From positions 1,116,001 to 1,180,000 of the forward strand of contig NZ_PVZV01000001.1 in assembly GCF_002995495.1 (NCBI RefSeq): a DNA stretch of 64,000 nt. The letters run 5' to 3'. The first letter of the stretch is position 1. Each line of letters opens with the position of its first letter. The DNA is from Actinocorallia populi (GTDB lineage: Bacteria; Actinomycetota; Actinomycetes; Streptosporangiales; Streptosporangiaceae). The notes beneath the pieces are model-generated. The model was given only the letters and a program-made list of their open reading frames with translations, was not told the origin of the DNA and ran no database searches. Both the position numbers and the translations under genes were made by a program. This document shows, piece after piece, positions 26,637-35,965 of this stretch.

Positions 26637-27779
26637 ATGCGTAAGGCAGTGGCGGTGATGGCCGCGGGCGTGCTGGCCGCCGGGTTGGTGCCCGCGTCGG
26701 CCGAGGCGGCGCCGAGGGTGAAGGTGGTGGCCAAGGGGCTCGACAATCCGCGGGGGCTGGTGGTCGGCCGCGACGGGACCGTCTACGTGGCCGAGTCCGG
26801 CGACGCCGGGTCCCGGTGCGCGGGGACGGGTGAGGCCAGGATGTGCCTGGGGCGCACCGGCGCGGTCACCGCGATCAAGAACGGCCGCAAGAAGCGGCTC
26901 CACACGGGCCTGCCCTCCCTGGGGCTGCGCAACTCCTCCGCGTCGGGGCCCCAGGACCTGGCCTTCGACTCCCGGGGGCGGCTGCGGCTGCTGCTGGGCG
27001 GCATGTCGCGGGCCGAGCTGAAGAAGTTCGGTCCGGGCGCCAGGAGGCTCGGCACGGTCGTCTCGCTGCCCGGCCGCAAGGTGCTGGCGGACCTGGCGGC
27101 CTTCGAGGCGAAGAAGAACCCGGACGGGACGCCGCCCGCGATGGACGGGCTGAACAGCAACCCGCAGTCCTTCGTGATCAACAGGGACGGGAGCATGGTC
27201 GTGGCGGACGGCGGCGCCAACGACGTCCTGCACATCTCCAGGAAGGGCAGGGTGCGGCTGCTGGCGCTGCTGCCGCCGCAGTGCGCGAAGCTCCCGGAGG
27301 GCTTCCCGGCGGACCAGGCCCCGCCGCCCGGCGACTGCGCCGAGGGCGAGGTGCCGGCCGAGTCGGTGCCGACCTCGGTCGTGAGGGGCCCCGACGGCGC
27401 CTACTACGTGGGCGAGCTGACCGGTTTCCCGTTCGCCGCGGGTTCGGCCCGGATCTGGCGGGTCACCGAGTCCGGCAGGAGCAAGGTCGTGGCGACCGGC
27501 TTCACCAACATCATCGACCTCGCCTTCGACCGGAGGGGGAACCTGCTGGTCCTGGAGATCAGCCACAAGGGGATGATGTCGGGCAGCACCCAGGGCGCCC
27601 TGATCCGCCTGTCCAAGGGCGGGAAGAAGACCGTGCTGCTCGGCGGGCGGCTGGTGGGTCCCACGGGCCTGGCGGTGACCAGGGACGGCCGCTACGCCTA
27701 CATCAGCAACGCGGGGGTCCCCGGCCAGGAGGGCGGCGGCAAGCCGCACAGGGGCCAGGTGCTGCGCTACCGGCTCTGA
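26637..27779 (+). CDS. ScyD/ScyE-family secreted beta-propeller protein
   Basis: A 380-residue exported protein. A signal peptide MRKAVAVMAAGVLAAGLV ends near AEAAP, followed by an NHL-like six-bladed propeller: KGLDNPRGLVVGRDGTVYVA, GPQDLAFDSRGRLRLL, PQSFVINRDGSMVVADGGAN, VPTSVVRGPDGAYYVGELTG, FTNIIDLAFDRRGNLLVLE and PTGLAVTRDGRYAYISNAG. A pair of cysteines (RCAGTGEARMC) and another (QCAKL...DCAEG) may be disulfides. The family is named after scytonemin genes but is widespread and uncharacterised here. The ATG follows GAGGAGAACGT. Confidence 0.85.
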   Translation: MRKAVAVMAAGVLAAGLVPASAEAAPRVKVVAKGLDNPRGLVVGRDGTVYVAESGDAGSRCAGTGEARMCLGRTGAVTAIKNGRKKRLHTGLPSLGLRNSSASGPQDLAFDSRGRLRLLLGGMSRAELKKFGPGARRLGTVVSLPGRKVLADLAAFEAKKNPDGTPPAMDGLNSNPQSFVINRDGSMVVADGGANDVLHISRKGRVRLLALLPPQCAKLPEGFPADQAPPPGDCAEGEVPAESVPTSVVRGPDGAYYVGELTGFPFAAGSARIWRVTESGRSKVVATGFTNIIDLAFDRRGNLLVLEISHKGMMSGSTQGALIRLSKGGKKTVLLGGRLVGPTGLAVTRDGRYAYISNAGVPGQEGGGKPHRGQVLRYRL

Positions 27780-27791
27780 TCTGGACGCGGT

Positions 27792-27815
27792 GGCCCCGCC
27801 GGCGCGGGCGGGGCC
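27792..27815. terminator. Hairpin between ScyD-like gene and mutY
   Basis: A perfect 9-bp stem GGCCCCGCC/GGCGGGGCC with a 6-base loop sits between the two convergent stops. Confidence 0.65.
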
Positions 27816-27824
27816 GCCGCACTC

Positions 27825-28700
27825 TCAGCGGGGGAGCGCGTAGCGCCCGTCCTCCAGCGGGTCGACGAGCCCGTCGGCGATCAGGCCGTCCAGGGCGCGC
27901 TCCCGCTGGACGGCGTCGGACCACACGACGTCCAGGGCGGGCTTGTCCACCGGGCCGCTGGCCTCCCGCAGCACGGCCAGGAGGCGCCCCCGGCACTGCC
28001 GGTCGGTGCCCGCGTAGGTCTGGCCGCGGCGGGGCGGGCCGTCGTAGGGCGGTCTGCCGTCCAGGTACCAGGTGCACTGGTCGACGACGGGGCAGTCGGC
28101 GCAGCGGGGGGAGCGGGCCGTGCAGACCAGGGCGCCCAGCTCCATGACGGCCACGGCCCAGGTGGCGGCGGTCTCCGGCTCCGCGGGCAGCAGGGACTCG
28201 GCCAGTTTCGTCTCGGCCCGGGTGGCGGCCTTGGGCGGGTACTCCACGCCGGTCCGCAGCCGGGCCAGGACGCGGCGCACGTTGGTGTCCAGCACGGCGT
28301 GCCGCTGCCGGAAGGCGAAGCTGGCGACGGCCGCGGCGGTGTAGGAGCCGACCCCGGGCAGGGCGAGCAGGGTGTCGTGGTCGTCGGGGACCTCGCCGCC
28401 GTGCCGCTCGGTGATCGCCACGGCGCAGGCGTGCAGGCGCAGGGCGCGGCGCGGGTAGCCGAGCCTGCCCCAGGCGCGCACGGCCTCTCCGGACGGCTCG
28501 GCGGCCAGGGCGGCGGGGGTGGGCCAGCGGTCCATCCACTCCCGCCATACCGGGAGGACCCGGACGACCGGGGTCTGCTGCAGCATCAGCTCGCTGACCA
28601 GGATCGACCAGGGGGAGGCGGTCGGCTCCCGCCACGGGAGATCGCGGGCGTTCGCCGCGTACCACTGCAAGACGGATTCGGTGGGCATCTGGGAGGACAT
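27825..28700 (-). CDS. mutY: A/G-specific adenine DNA glycosylase
   Basis: Removes adenine mispaired with 8-oxoguanine. The 291-residue protein has the catalytic glutamate in SELMLQQTPVVRV, the HhH motif LPGVGSYTAAAVASFA, the catalytic aspartate in HAVLDTNVRRV and a 4Fe-4S loop CTARSPRCADCPVVDQC (C-x6-C-x2-C-x5-C). The NUDIX-like C-terminal 8-oxoG recognition domain of longer MutY proteins is missing. Only a short winged-helix-like end (GPVDKPALDVVWSDAVQRER) remains, usual for actinomycetes. ATG at 28700 or 28688; no strong ribosome site, possibly leaderless. Confidence 0.93.
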   Translation of the reverse strand: MSSQMPTESVLQWYAANARDLPWREPTASPWSILVSELMLQQTPVVRVLPVWREWMDRWPTPAALAAEPSGEAVRAWGRLGYPRRALRLHACAVAITERHGGEVPDDHDTLLALPGVGSYTAAAVASFAFRQRHAVLDTNVRRVLARLRTGVEYPPKAATRAETKLAESLLPAEPETAATWAVAVMELGALVCTARSPRCADCPVVDQCTWYLDGRPPYDGPPRRGQTYAGTDRQCRGRLLAVLREASGPVDKPALDVVWSDAVQRERALDGLIADGLVDPLEDGRYALPR

Positions 28701-28767
28701 CGGCGCCAGCTTAAGGCTTTCGCGTGTCGCTCGGGGAACACGAAGATCAGAAAAGCATACTGTCCGC

Positions 28768-29469
28768 ATGGATTCGGCCACGGTACGTCATGACGACGAG
28801 GGCGACGAGGAGTACCAGGAGGCCTACTGGCGCCGCAGGGCGATCGCGCTCGGCGCGGTCGTGCTGGTCGTCGGCGGCCTGGCCTGGAGCTGCTCGGCGG
28901 GCGGCGGCGAGCAGGCTCCCGCCGCCGCGAAGAAGACCGCGGCGGCGAGCCCGTCGCCCACGGTCTCCGGCGGCGGGAGCGGCAGCGGGACCCTGGCGAT
29001 CCCGACGGTCATGGTGACGGTCACCCAGACCGCGACGGTCGCCGCGCCGCGCCGCCCGGGGGACGCCTGCGCGCCCCGCGACGTGGTGGTCACCCTCACC
29101 CCGGTCGCGCCGGAGTTCGGCCCGGGCGTGGCGCCGTCCTTCACCCTGACCGTGGTCAACACCGGGAAGATCGACTGCACCTTCGACGTCGGCGCGCAGA
29201 AGCTGGTGACGCGGATCAAGTCGGGGTCGGACCGGATCTGGACCTCGGCGCACTGCGACGACACCGCGGGCTCGTCCATCCAGCGGCTGCGCAGGGGCGT
29301 CCCCCACACCGGGGTGCTCGTCTGGGACCGGCGCCGCAGCGACAAGGGCTGCGACGGGCCGCGGACCAAGGCGCTGCCGGGCACCTACGTGATCCAGGCC
29401 GAAGGCGGCGGGGTGCGGACGGACAAGGGCGTGTTCGAACTCGCCGAGGGCGGCCGCGGCAGGGGCTGA
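28768..29469 (+). CDS. Membrane-anchored extracellular protein of unknown function
   Basis: A 233-residue protein with a 25-residue cytosolic acidic head, one transmembrane helix (about 26-45), a Ser/Thr/Pro/Ala-rich linker and an exported beta-sandwich-like domain: VVVTLTPVAPEFGPGVAPSF, TLTVVNTGKIDCTFDVG and GTYVIQAEGG. Four cysteines in the exported part could form two disulfides. This resembles DUF4232-like extracellular domains, but the match is by impression only. CATACT lies 7 bases before the ATG, suggesting a leaderless transcript divergent from mutY. Confidence 0.75.
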   Translation: MDSATVRHDDEGDEEYQEAYWRRRAIALGAVVLVVGGLAWSCSAGGGEQAPAAAKKTAAASPSPTVSGGGSGSGTLAIPTVMVTVTQTATVAAPRRPGDACAPRDVVVTLTPVAPEFGPGVAPSFTLTVVNTGKIDCTFDVGAQKLVTRIKSGSDRIWTSAHCDDTAGSSIQRLRRGVPHTGVLVWDRRRSDKGCDGPRTKALPGTYVIQAEGGGVRTDKGVFELAEGGRGRG

Positions 29470-29516
29470 CGGCGGCCGGCGCGCTTTTGTCGGTGCCGCG
29501 CCCTAGGGTGCTGACC

Positions 29517-30911
29517 ATGGCCAAAGCAGTGAAACCCGCCTACAGGTGCGGCGAGTGCGGTTGGCAGACCGCCAAGTGGGTGGGCCGGTGCGGCGAGTGC
29601 CAGGCCTGGGGCACCGTCGCGGAGGCGGGCGCGGCGACCCCGCCCCGGGTGGTGACCGCGGGGCCGGTGAGCTCGCCGGCGCGGCCGATCGGCGAGGTGG
29701 ACGTGCGCTCGTCGCACAGCCAGCCGACCGGCATGGACGAGCTCGACCGGGTGCTCGGCGGCGGCCTGGTGCCCGGCGCGGTGCTGCTGATGGCCGGCGA
29801 GCCGGGCATCGGCAAGTCCACCCTGCTGCTGGAGGTGGCGGCCCTGGCCGCCGACCGGGGCAAGGTGCTGTACGTCACGGGTGAGGAGTCCGCCGAACAG
29901 GTCCGGCTGCGGGCCGACCGGGTCGGCGCGGTGGCCGCGCAGCTCTACCTGGCCGCCGAGACGGACCTGGGCGCGCTGCTGGGCCACGTGGAGACGGTGG
30001 AGCCCCTGCTGCTGATCGTCGACTCGATCCAGACGATCGGCTCGGCGGACGCCGACGGGGCGCCCGGCGGCGTCACCCAGATCAGGGAGGTCACCGCCAA
30101 CCTCATCCGGGTCGCCAAGGAGCGCGGCATCACCGTGGTCCTGGTCGGCCACGTGACCAAGGAGGGCGCGATCGCGGGCCCCCGCCTGCTGGAGCACCTG
30201 GTCGACGTGGTCCTGTACTTCGAGGGCGACCGGCACAGCAGGCTGCGGATGATCCGCGCGGTGAAGAACCGCTACGGGCCGACGGACGAGCTGGGCTGCT
30301 TCGACCTCTCGGAGGTCGGGATCGTGGGCCTGGCCGACCCCAGCGGGCTGTTCCTGACCCGCAGGGAGGAGCCGGTGCCGGGCACCTGCGTCACGGTCAC
30401 CCTGGAGGGCAGGCGCCCGCTGGTGGCCGAGGTGCAGGCGCTGGTGGGCCCGAGCTTCCTGCCCTCGCCCCGGCGGGTCACCTCGGGCCTGGAGACCAGC
30501 CGGGTGGCGATGGTGCTGGCGGTGCTGCAGCAGCGCGCCCGGATGAAGATGCACGAGAAGGACATCTACGTCTCGACGGTGGGCGGGGTGCGGCTGACCG
30601 AGACGTCGGTGGACCTCGCGGTGGCCCTGGCCGTCGCCGGATCCGACACCGAGCAGCCGCTCTCGCCCACGCTCATCGCGGTCGGCGAGGTCGGCCTCGC
30701 CGGCGAGGTGCGCCCCGTCCCCGGCGCCCAGCGCCGCCTGAGCGAGGCCGCCCGGCTGGGCTTCCGCAGCGCGCTCGTCCCCCGCGGCGCCCTGGAGCTG
30801 GGCAAGGGCGGCCCCCTGCGGCAGCTGGGCGCGGTGGAGTTCGAGGGCATGAAGGTCATCGAGGTCGACAACCTGGCCGAGGCCACCCGCGTCGCCTTCA
30901 CCGCTCCCTGA
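29517..30911 (+). CDS. radA: RadA/Sms recombination helicase
   Basis: Drives branch migration at recombination intermediates. The 464-residue protein has an N-terminal C4 zinc finger CGECGWQTAKWVGRCGEC, Walker A GEPGIGKST at 94-102, Walker B LLIVDSIQT, the RadA-specific KNRYG motif near residue 250 and a C-terminal Lon-like domain (EKDIYVSTVGGVRLTETSVD...GEVGLAGEVRPV). The ATG at 29517 follows a TAGGGT -10-like hexamer by 7 bases and so looks leaderless; an upstream GTG at 29487 would add 10 residues. disA follows after a 409-base gap. Confidence 0.95.
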   Translation: MAKAVKPAYRCGECGWQTAKWVGRCGECQAWGTVAEAGAATPPRVVTAGPVSSPARPIGEVDVRSSHSQPTGMDELDRVLGGGLVPGAVLLMAGEPGIGKSTLLLEVAALAADRGKVLYVTGEESAEQVRLRADRVGAVAAQLYLAAETDLGALLGHVETVEPLLLIVDSIQTIGSADADGAPGGVTQIREVTANLIRVAKERGITVVLVGHVTKEGAIAGPRLLEHLVDVVLYFEGDRHSRLRMIRAVKNRYGPTDELGCFDLSEVGIVGLADPSGLFLTRREEPVPGTCVTVTLEGRRPLVAEVQALVGPSFLPSPRRVTSGLETSRVAMVLAVLQQRARMKMHEKDIYVSTVGGVRLTETSVDLAVALAVAGSDTEQPLSPTLIAVGEVGLAGEVRPVPGAQRRLSEAARLGFRSALVPRGALELGKGGPLRQLGAVEFEGMKVIEVDNLAEATRVAFTAP

Positions 30912-31320
30912 GGCCCCGCGTCGCGCCGGAACCCCGGGGGAGGCCCAGGAATGCCAGGAATGCCATGGAAAGGGCTGAGAAAGGCCTGAGGGCGTGATTC
31001 CGGGGGCCGTGCCGTCCGGGGTGGTAAGGGTCCTCTGACTCCCCGGGGAGGGGGTTTCGGGGGCGCGGAAGTGGACGGCCGCGGGTTCCGGGGTATGGGC
31101 CCAGGGTGGGTGGGGCTTGTCCCGAGGGAAGGATTCGGCTCCGTGGGGAAAAAGAAGGGAACCGATGGGCCGGATCCGGCGTCGAATCAGAGCGGGAAGC
31201 GGCCTCGATAGGCTGTCCGCGCTCTGACGTCCCCTTCGGGAAGGCCTTCGGAAGATCTCCTTCTTCCGGCGGAAGGCCGAGGGCGCACCTTGTTGACGAC
31301 CGGCGACCTGCGGGGGTCAA
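30912..31320 (+). other. 409-base radA-disA intergenic region without a gene
   Basis: No coding frame looks real here. Visible items: a direct repeat GGAATGCC at 9-base spacing near 30950; several G-runs; a GATAGGCT -10-like box near 31208; and a purine-rich patch GGGGAAAAAGAAGGGAA near 31145. A GGGGG run sits 6-7 bases before the disA GTG. I could not identify a riboswitch fold. Confidence 0.5.
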
Positions 31321-32391
31321 GTGCCAGCACAAGAAAAAATCGTCGACGAGAGGCGCCGCGCGACACTGGCGGCGGTGGCTCCGGGGACGGCTCTTCGTGA
31401 CGGCCTGGAGCGCATCCTGCGCGGCCACACCGGCGGCCTCATCGTCCTGGGCTACGACCGGACCGTGGAGGAGGTGTGCTCGGGGGGCTTCGCCCTGGAG
31501 GTGGAGTTCTCCGCGACCCGCCTGCGCGAGCTGGCCAAGATGGACGGCGCGATCGTGCTGGACTCCTCCTGCACGCGCATCGTGCGGGCGGCGGTGCACC
31601 TCATGCCCGACCCGACCATCGAGACCGAGGAGTCGGGCACCCGGCACCGCACCGCCGAACGGGTGGCCAAGCAGACCGGCTACCCGGTGATCTCGGTGAG
31701 CCAGTCGATGCGGATCATCGCCCTGTACCTGGACGGCCGCTACGTCCTGGAGGACTCGGCGGCGATCCTGTCCAAGGCCAACCAGGCGCTGGCCACGCTG
31801 GAGCGCTACAAGCTCCGGCTCGACGAGGTCTCCGGCACCCTGTCGGCGCTGGAGATCGAGGACCTGGTCACCGTCCGCGACGTCACCGCGGTCGTGCAGC
31901 GGCTGGAGATGGTGCGCCGGATCGCCGACGAGATCGACGGCTACGTGGTGGAGCTGGGCACCGACGGGCGGCTGCTCTCCCTGCAGCTGGAGGAGCTGGT
32001 CTCCGGTGTGGAGGAGGAGCGCGAGCTGATCGTGCGGGACTACCAGCCCAGCGAGCGCCCCACCGAGGAGGTGCTGGCCGCCCTCGACGAGCTGACCACC
32101 AACGGCCTGCTGGAGCTGGGCGACGTCGCCCGCACCATGGACTTCAGCGGCGCCGACGCGCTGGACCTGCCGGTGAGCCCCAAGGGCTACCGGCTGCTGG
32201 CCAAGGTGCCGCGACTGCCCAACCCGGTGGTGGAGCGGCTGGTGGAGCACTTCGGCGGCCTCCAGAAGCTGCTCGCCGCGACGATAGACGACCTCCAGGC
32301 CGTCGGCGGGGTGGGCGAGGCCCGCGCCCGCTCGGTCCGCGAGGGCCTCTCCCGGCTGGCCGAGTCCAGCATCCTGGAACGCTACGTCTGA
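31321..32391 (+). CDS. disA: DNA-integrity scanning diadenylate cyclase
   Basis: Makes the second messenger c-di-AMP from two ATP and scans DNA for branched structures. The 356-residue protein has the DAC domain with DGA (residues 75-77, in KMDGAIVLD) and RHRTAER (108-114), a long helical spine, and a C-terminal HhH domain ([21 protein letters not shown]). It is the usual partner of radA, which in other bacteria lowers DisA activity. GTG start. A hairpin ends the transcript. Confidence 0.96.
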   Translation: MPAQEKIVDERRRATLAAVAPGTALRDGLERILRGHTGGLIVLGYDRTVEEVCSGGFALEVEFSATRLRELAKMDGAIVLDSSCTRIVRAAVHLMPDPTIETEESGTRHRTAERVAKQTGYPVISVSQSMRIIALYLDGRYVLEDSAAILSKANQALATLERYKLRLDEVSGTLSALEIEDLVTVRDVTAVVQRLEMVRRIADEIDGYVVELGTDGRLLSLQLEELVSGVEEERELIVRDYQPSERPTEEVLAALDELTTNGLLELGDVARTMDFSGADALDLPVSPKGYRLLAKVPRLPNPVVERLVEHFGGLQKLLAATIDDLQAVGGVGEARARSVREGLSRLAESSILERYV

Positions 32392-32479
32392 CCGCCGCGA
32401 AAGGGCAGGGCCGACGCGGCCGGGCCGCCCGCGGGGCGCGGGGTCTCCGAGGACGGTCCGTCCGCCGGGAGGGGCCGGG

Positions 32480-32509
32480 CCCGCCGGAGGCCCGGGGGTC
32501 TCCGGCGGG
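32480..32509. terminator. Hairpin between disA and the hydrolase gene
   Basis: A 10-bp perfect stem (CCCGCCGGAG and complement) with a 10-base loop, four bases from the minus-strand stop codon, lies between convergent genes. Confidence 0.6.
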
Positions 32510-32512
32510 GGG

Positions 32513-33562
32513 TCACAGCGCCTTGCGGGTGCGTTCGACCAGGTCGCCCAGGTGGTCGCTGACCACGGAGGGGCGTTCCATCATGGCCATGTGGCCGGCG
32601 GTGGGGATGACCTCCAGGCGGGCGTCGGGGCACTTGGTGGCGATGGTGAGGCTGTGCTCGACGGGGGTCAGCGCGTCGTTCTCAGCGGCGATGATGAGGG
32701 TTTCGGCCTTCTTCAGGGTGGCGCAGGGGCTGAGCTCCGGAGCGTCGGTCATCGAATGGATGAACCCGGTGAGGGCCTGCATGCGGGTGTGGGTCATCAT
32801 CTCCTCGGCGAAGCGCACCGCCGAGGGGCTGGCGTCGGGGCCGAAGGCGATGAGGTCCTCCACCAGCAGGGCGGAGTCGCGGCCGAGGTGGCGCAGCCGC
32901 TCCAGGACCCCGGAGCCGAGCCCGGCGGCCCTGAGGCCGTGCGGCATCAGCAGCCGGTTGACCCGGGCCAGCGCGGCGGGCAGGCCGAGGGTGACCTCGC
33001 CCAGGCCCCCGGAGGAGGTGCACAGCAGGGCGGCCGCCCTGACCTTGGAGCCGATGAGGTCGGGGTACTCGTCGGCGAACTTCATGATCGTGATGCCGCC
33101 CATGGAGTGCCCCACCAGGACGACGGGGGTCTGCGGCGGGACGGTCTGCTCGATGACGGCGCGCAGGTCGTGCGCGAGCTGCTCCACGCGGTAGGAGGAG
33201 CGGTCGTCCGCGGAGCCGGAGCGGCCGTGGCCGCGCTGGTCCCAGAAGACCAGCCTGCCCAGGCCGCGCATGGCCCTGCGCTGGAAGTGCCAGGAGTCCC
33301 CGGTGAGGGTCCAGCCGTGGCAGAACACGACGGCCAGGTCGGTGCGGTCGTCGTTGTCGATCTCGGCGTACAGCCGGGTGCCGTCGTCGGCGAGCACCGG
33401 CACGGGGGTGCCGTGCAGGGAGCCGAACTGCTCTCCGGCGTGGGGGTCGGGACGCAGCCGCAGGCGGCGCAGGGCGTGCCGCTGCAGGGCCATCCCGCCC
33501 GCGGCGCCCGCCGCGCCCAGTCCGAGGGCGGTCGCCGCCAGCATCACATTACGACGAGTCAT
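32513..33562 (-). CDS. Exported or membrane-tethered alpha/beta hydrolase
   Basis: A 349-residue hydrolase. The N-terminus MTRRNVMLAATALGLGAAG is a signal-anchor with a twin-arginine-like start (TRRNVML). The fold has the oxyanion region CHGWTLTGDSW, WDQRGHGRSG, nucleophile GHSMGG, acid in AENDALTP and histidine in AGHMAMMERP. It looks like a lipase/esterase; substrate is unknown. A perfect AGGAGG lies 6 bases before the ATG at 33562, which decides the start over an upstream in-frame ATG at 33586. Upstream is TTGTTATACAA, a short dyad. Confidence 0.87.
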   Translation of the reverse strand: MTRRNVMLAATALGLGAAGAAGGMALQRHALRRLRLRPDPHAGEQFGSLHGTPVPVLADDGTRLYAEIDNDDRTDLAVVFCHGWTLTGDSWHFQRRAMRGLGRLVFWDQRGHGRSGSADDRSSYRVEQLAHDLRAVIEQTVPPQTPVVLVGHSMGGITIMKFADEYPDLIGSKVRAAALLCTSSGGLGEVTLGLPAALARVNRLLMPHGLRAAGLGSGVLERLRHLGRDSALLVEDLIAFGPDASPSAVRFAEEMMTHTRMQALTGFIHSMTDAPELSPCATLKKAETLIIAAENDALTPVEHSLTIATKCPDARLEVIPTAGHMAMMERPSVVSDHLGDLVERTRKAL

Positions 33563-33624
33563 GGAAGACCTCCTGTTTCCCGGCATTGTTATACAAACCG
33601 TCTAGCAAGTGAAGCGCAGGGCGG

Positions 33625-34323
33625 TCAGTAGGACCGGTGCCACAGGTTGACCGCGTAGTCCACCTCGGTCCCGGGCACCTCGGCCAGGAACCGGGCGGCC
33701 AGCTCGGCGGGGAACTCGATGTTCAGCACCGCCTCCAGCTCGGAGCGGTCGGCGAAGGCCCAGCGGATGGTCAGCGGCCGGCGGGAGAAGCCCTGGCGGG
33801 CCCAGAAGAGCTCCACGCCGTCCGGGTCGTAGGCGGGCAGCCACCGGCGGAACCAGCGGCCGAAGGTGGAGCGGGTGGCGTCGTTGTCGATGATGAAGGC
33901 CGCGCCGCCGCGCCGCGTCACCCGGGCGATCTCGCGCAGCCCCGGCTCGCAGCCGGGCCCGAAGAAGTACGCCCACCGGGCGTGCACGACGTCGACACTG
34001 GAGTCGGGTAGCGGCAGGGCCTGGGCGGCGGCCGTGCGGACGGTCACATGGCCCAGTCCGGCCACCCGGCCGCGGGCCGCGGCGGCCAGCCCCGAGTGGG
34101 GCTCCACCCCGATCACCCGGGCGGCTGACTCCGCGAAGAAGGGCAGGTGGTAGCCGGTGCCGCAGCCGACGTCCAGGACCGTGGCGCCGTCCCAGGGGCG
34201 CAGCTCCCGCATCGCCCCGGCCAGCACTCCGTCGGGGTCGACGGCGCGGTTCTCCAGCTCGTACGTCTGGGGGGTGTTCCAGATGTTGGGACTGGGCACG
34301 GCACCGGGGGCGATCTCTACCAC
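33625..34323 (-). CDS. Class I SAM-dependent methyltransferase
   Basis: A predicted 232-residue type 11 methyltransferase: motif I VLDVGCGTGYHLPFFA, acidic motif VIGVEPHSG, VRTAAAQALPLPDSSVDVVHARWAYF and REIARVTRRGGAAFIIDN. The C-terminal half is specific (FGRWFRRWLPAYDPDGVELFWARQGF) and may bind the unknown substrate. I start at the GTG at 34323, because TACTCT lies 6 bases upstream, the leaderless layout. A longer start at 34401 is open. Confidence 0.8.
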   Translation of the reverse strand: MVEIAPGAVPSPNIWNTPQTYELENRAVDPDGVLAGAMRELRPWDGATVLDVGCGTGYHLPFFAESAARVIGVEPHSGLAAAARGRVAGLGHVTVRTAAAQALPLPDSSVDVVHARWAYFFGPGCEPGLREIARVTRRGGAAFIIDNDATRSTFGRWFRRWLPAYDPDGVELFWARQGFSRRPLTIRWAFADRSELEAVLNIEFPAELAARFLAEVPGTEVDYAVNLWHRSY

Positions 34324-34436
34324 GGACAGAGAGTAACCAACAGTGCTGATGGTTCGTCCTTTTCCCGCCAAGTAACGGTCCTGTCGCGGCGGGGAACGCA
34401 TAGGCTTTCGGCAGAACGGTCAGAGAGCGAGGAGCC

Positions 34437-35309
34437 TTGTCCCGCAACGACGTAGCCGAGTCGATCCGGGTGCCCGACGCCCCGATCACGCTGTCCACCG
34501 CTTCGGTGTACCCCGAGAAGGTGCCGAGCGCCTTCGAGATGGCGTCCTGGCTGGGTTATGACGGGGTGGAGGTGATGGTCACCCTGGACGCCGCCTCGCA
34601 GGACCTCAACGTGCTGCGCCGGCTGTCGGACTACCACCAGATGCCGATCAAGTCGATCCACGCGCCCTGCCTGCTGTTCACCCAGATGGTGTGGGGCCGC
34701 GACCCGTGGAACAAGCTGATGCGCTCCAAGGAGATCGCCGAGCGGCTGGGCGCCGAGGTCGTGGTGGTGCACCCGCCGTTCCGCTGGCAGCGCGAGTACG
34801 CCCGCGACTTCGAAGTGGGCCTGGCGCGCATGCAGGAGGAGACCGACGTGGTCTTCGCGGTGGAGAACATGTTCCCCGCCAAGGCGCGCGGCACCGAGCT
34901 CGGCATGTACGCCCCGCACTGGGACCCGACCGGCTACGACTACCCGCACCTGACGCTGGACACCTCGCACACCGCGGTCTCCGGCAGCGACGCGCTGGAG
35001 ATGGCCGACCGCTACGGCGAGCGGCTGCGCCACCTGCACCTGGCGGACGGCGTCGGCATCCCCAACAAGGACGAGCACCTGGTGCCGGGCCGCGGTTCCC
35101 AGCCGTGCGGGGAGATCCTGGAGCGATTGGCGCTGCAGGGCTTCCGCGGCCACGTGGTGCTGGAGGTCAACACCCGCAAGGCCACCTCGCGCGCCGAGCG
35201 CATCGAGGACCTCGCCGAGGCGCTGGCCTTCGCCCGCCTGCACCTGGCGGCCAGCCGCACCTGGGAGGTCTCGCGCTCGGGCGAGGTCTCCCGCCAGCGC
35301 ACCAGCTGA
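34437..35309 (+). CDS. Sugar phosphate isomerase/epimerase-like TIM-barrel protein
   Basis: A 290-residue xylose-isomerase-like (AP endonuclease 2 fold) protein: [79 protein letters not shown] and VVLEVNT. The conserved Glu, His and Asp residues could bind a divalent metal. Substrate is unknown. The start is a TTG preceded by GAGGAG, so weak initiation is likely. Three bases separate it from the TetR gene. Confidence 0.8.
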   Translation: MSRNDVAESIRVPDAPITLSTASVYPEKVPSAFEMASWLGYDGVEVMVTLDAASQDLNVLRRLSDYHQMPIKSIHAPCLLFTQMVWGRDPWNKLMRSKEIAERLGAEVVVVHPPFRWQREYARDFEVGLARMQEETDVVFAVENMFPAKARGTELGMYAPHWDPTGYDYPHLTLDTSHTAVSGSDALEMADRYGERLRHLHLADGVGIPNKDEHLVPGRGSQPCGEILERLALQGFRGHVVLEVNTRKATSRAERIEDLAEALAFARLHLAASRTWEVSRSGEVSRQRTS

Positions 35310-35311
35310 CC

Positions 35312-35905
35312 ATGGCGCCGAGCAAGGACGGCGCTCCCGCGCGGCCGGGACGGCGCAGAGGCCCCTCCGGCACCCGGCCGCTGATCGTCAAGGCCGCCCG
35401 CGAACTGTTCGCCGAGAAGGGCTTCGACGGCACGTCGCTGCGCGCGGTGGCCCGTGCCGCCGGGGTGGACCCGGCGCTGGTGCACCACTTCTTCGCCGGC
35501 AAGGAGGCGCTCTTCGTCGAGGCGATGGAGTTCCCCGTCGATCCGACGCGGCTGGTGCCGCTGATCCTCCAAGGGCCGCGGGAGGAGATCGGCGAGCGGC
35601 TGGTCCGCGTCTTCCTGGGCCTGCTGGGTGACGAGGAGACGAGGCCGCGGCTGCTGGCGATCGTGCGCTCCGCGGTGACCAGCGAGCAGGGCGCGACGAT
35701 GGTGCGGGAGTTCATGACCGCCGCGATGCTGGAGCGGCTCGCCGAGGCGCTGGCCGTCCCTCCGACGCGGGTGGGACTGGTCGCCGCGCAGATGATCGGC
35801 GTGGTGATGGTGCGGTACGTCCTGGAGGCCGAGCCGCTGGCGCGCGCCACCGACGAGGAGCTGGTCGAGCTGCTCGCCCCGGTCGTCCAACGCTATCTGG
35901 ACTGA
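35312..35905 (+). CDS. TetR/AcrR-family regulator
   Basis: A 197-residue repressor. The HTH spans about residues 22-66: IVKAARELFAEKGFDGTSLRAVA, AAGVDPALVHHFFAGKEALF. The C-terminal ligand domain contains RPRLLAIVRSAVTSEQGATMVREF and a helix ending VQRYLD. It sits 60 bases ahead of an ABC-2 exporter pair, the classic place for a drug-efflux repressor. The ligand is unknown. An Arg/Pro-rich 18-residue head precedes the HTH. Confidence 0.9.
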   Translation: MAPSKDGAPARPGRRRGPSGTRPLIVKAARELFAEKGFDGTSLRAVARAAGVDPALVHHFFAGKEALFVEAMEFPVDPTRLVPLILQGPREEIGERLVRVFLGLLGDEETRPRLLAIVRSAVTSEQGATMVREFMTAAMLERLAEALAVPPTRVGLVAAQMIGVVMVRYVLEAEPLARATDEELVELLAPVVQRYLD

Positions 35906-35930
35906 ACCGTTCTTCTCACTTCCGGAGTCC

Positions 35931-35959
35931 TTGACGGTCCCCGCGTGCCGACTTAAATT
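35931..35959 (+). promoter_or_regulatory. Promoter of the ABC-2 exporter genes
   Basis: TTGACG (35931-35936), 17 bases, TAAATT (35954-35959) lie so close to the ATG at 35966 that the transcript should be leaderless. No palindrome for the TetR protein was obvious inside it. Confidence 0.55.
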
Positions 35960-35965
35960 CACCAC

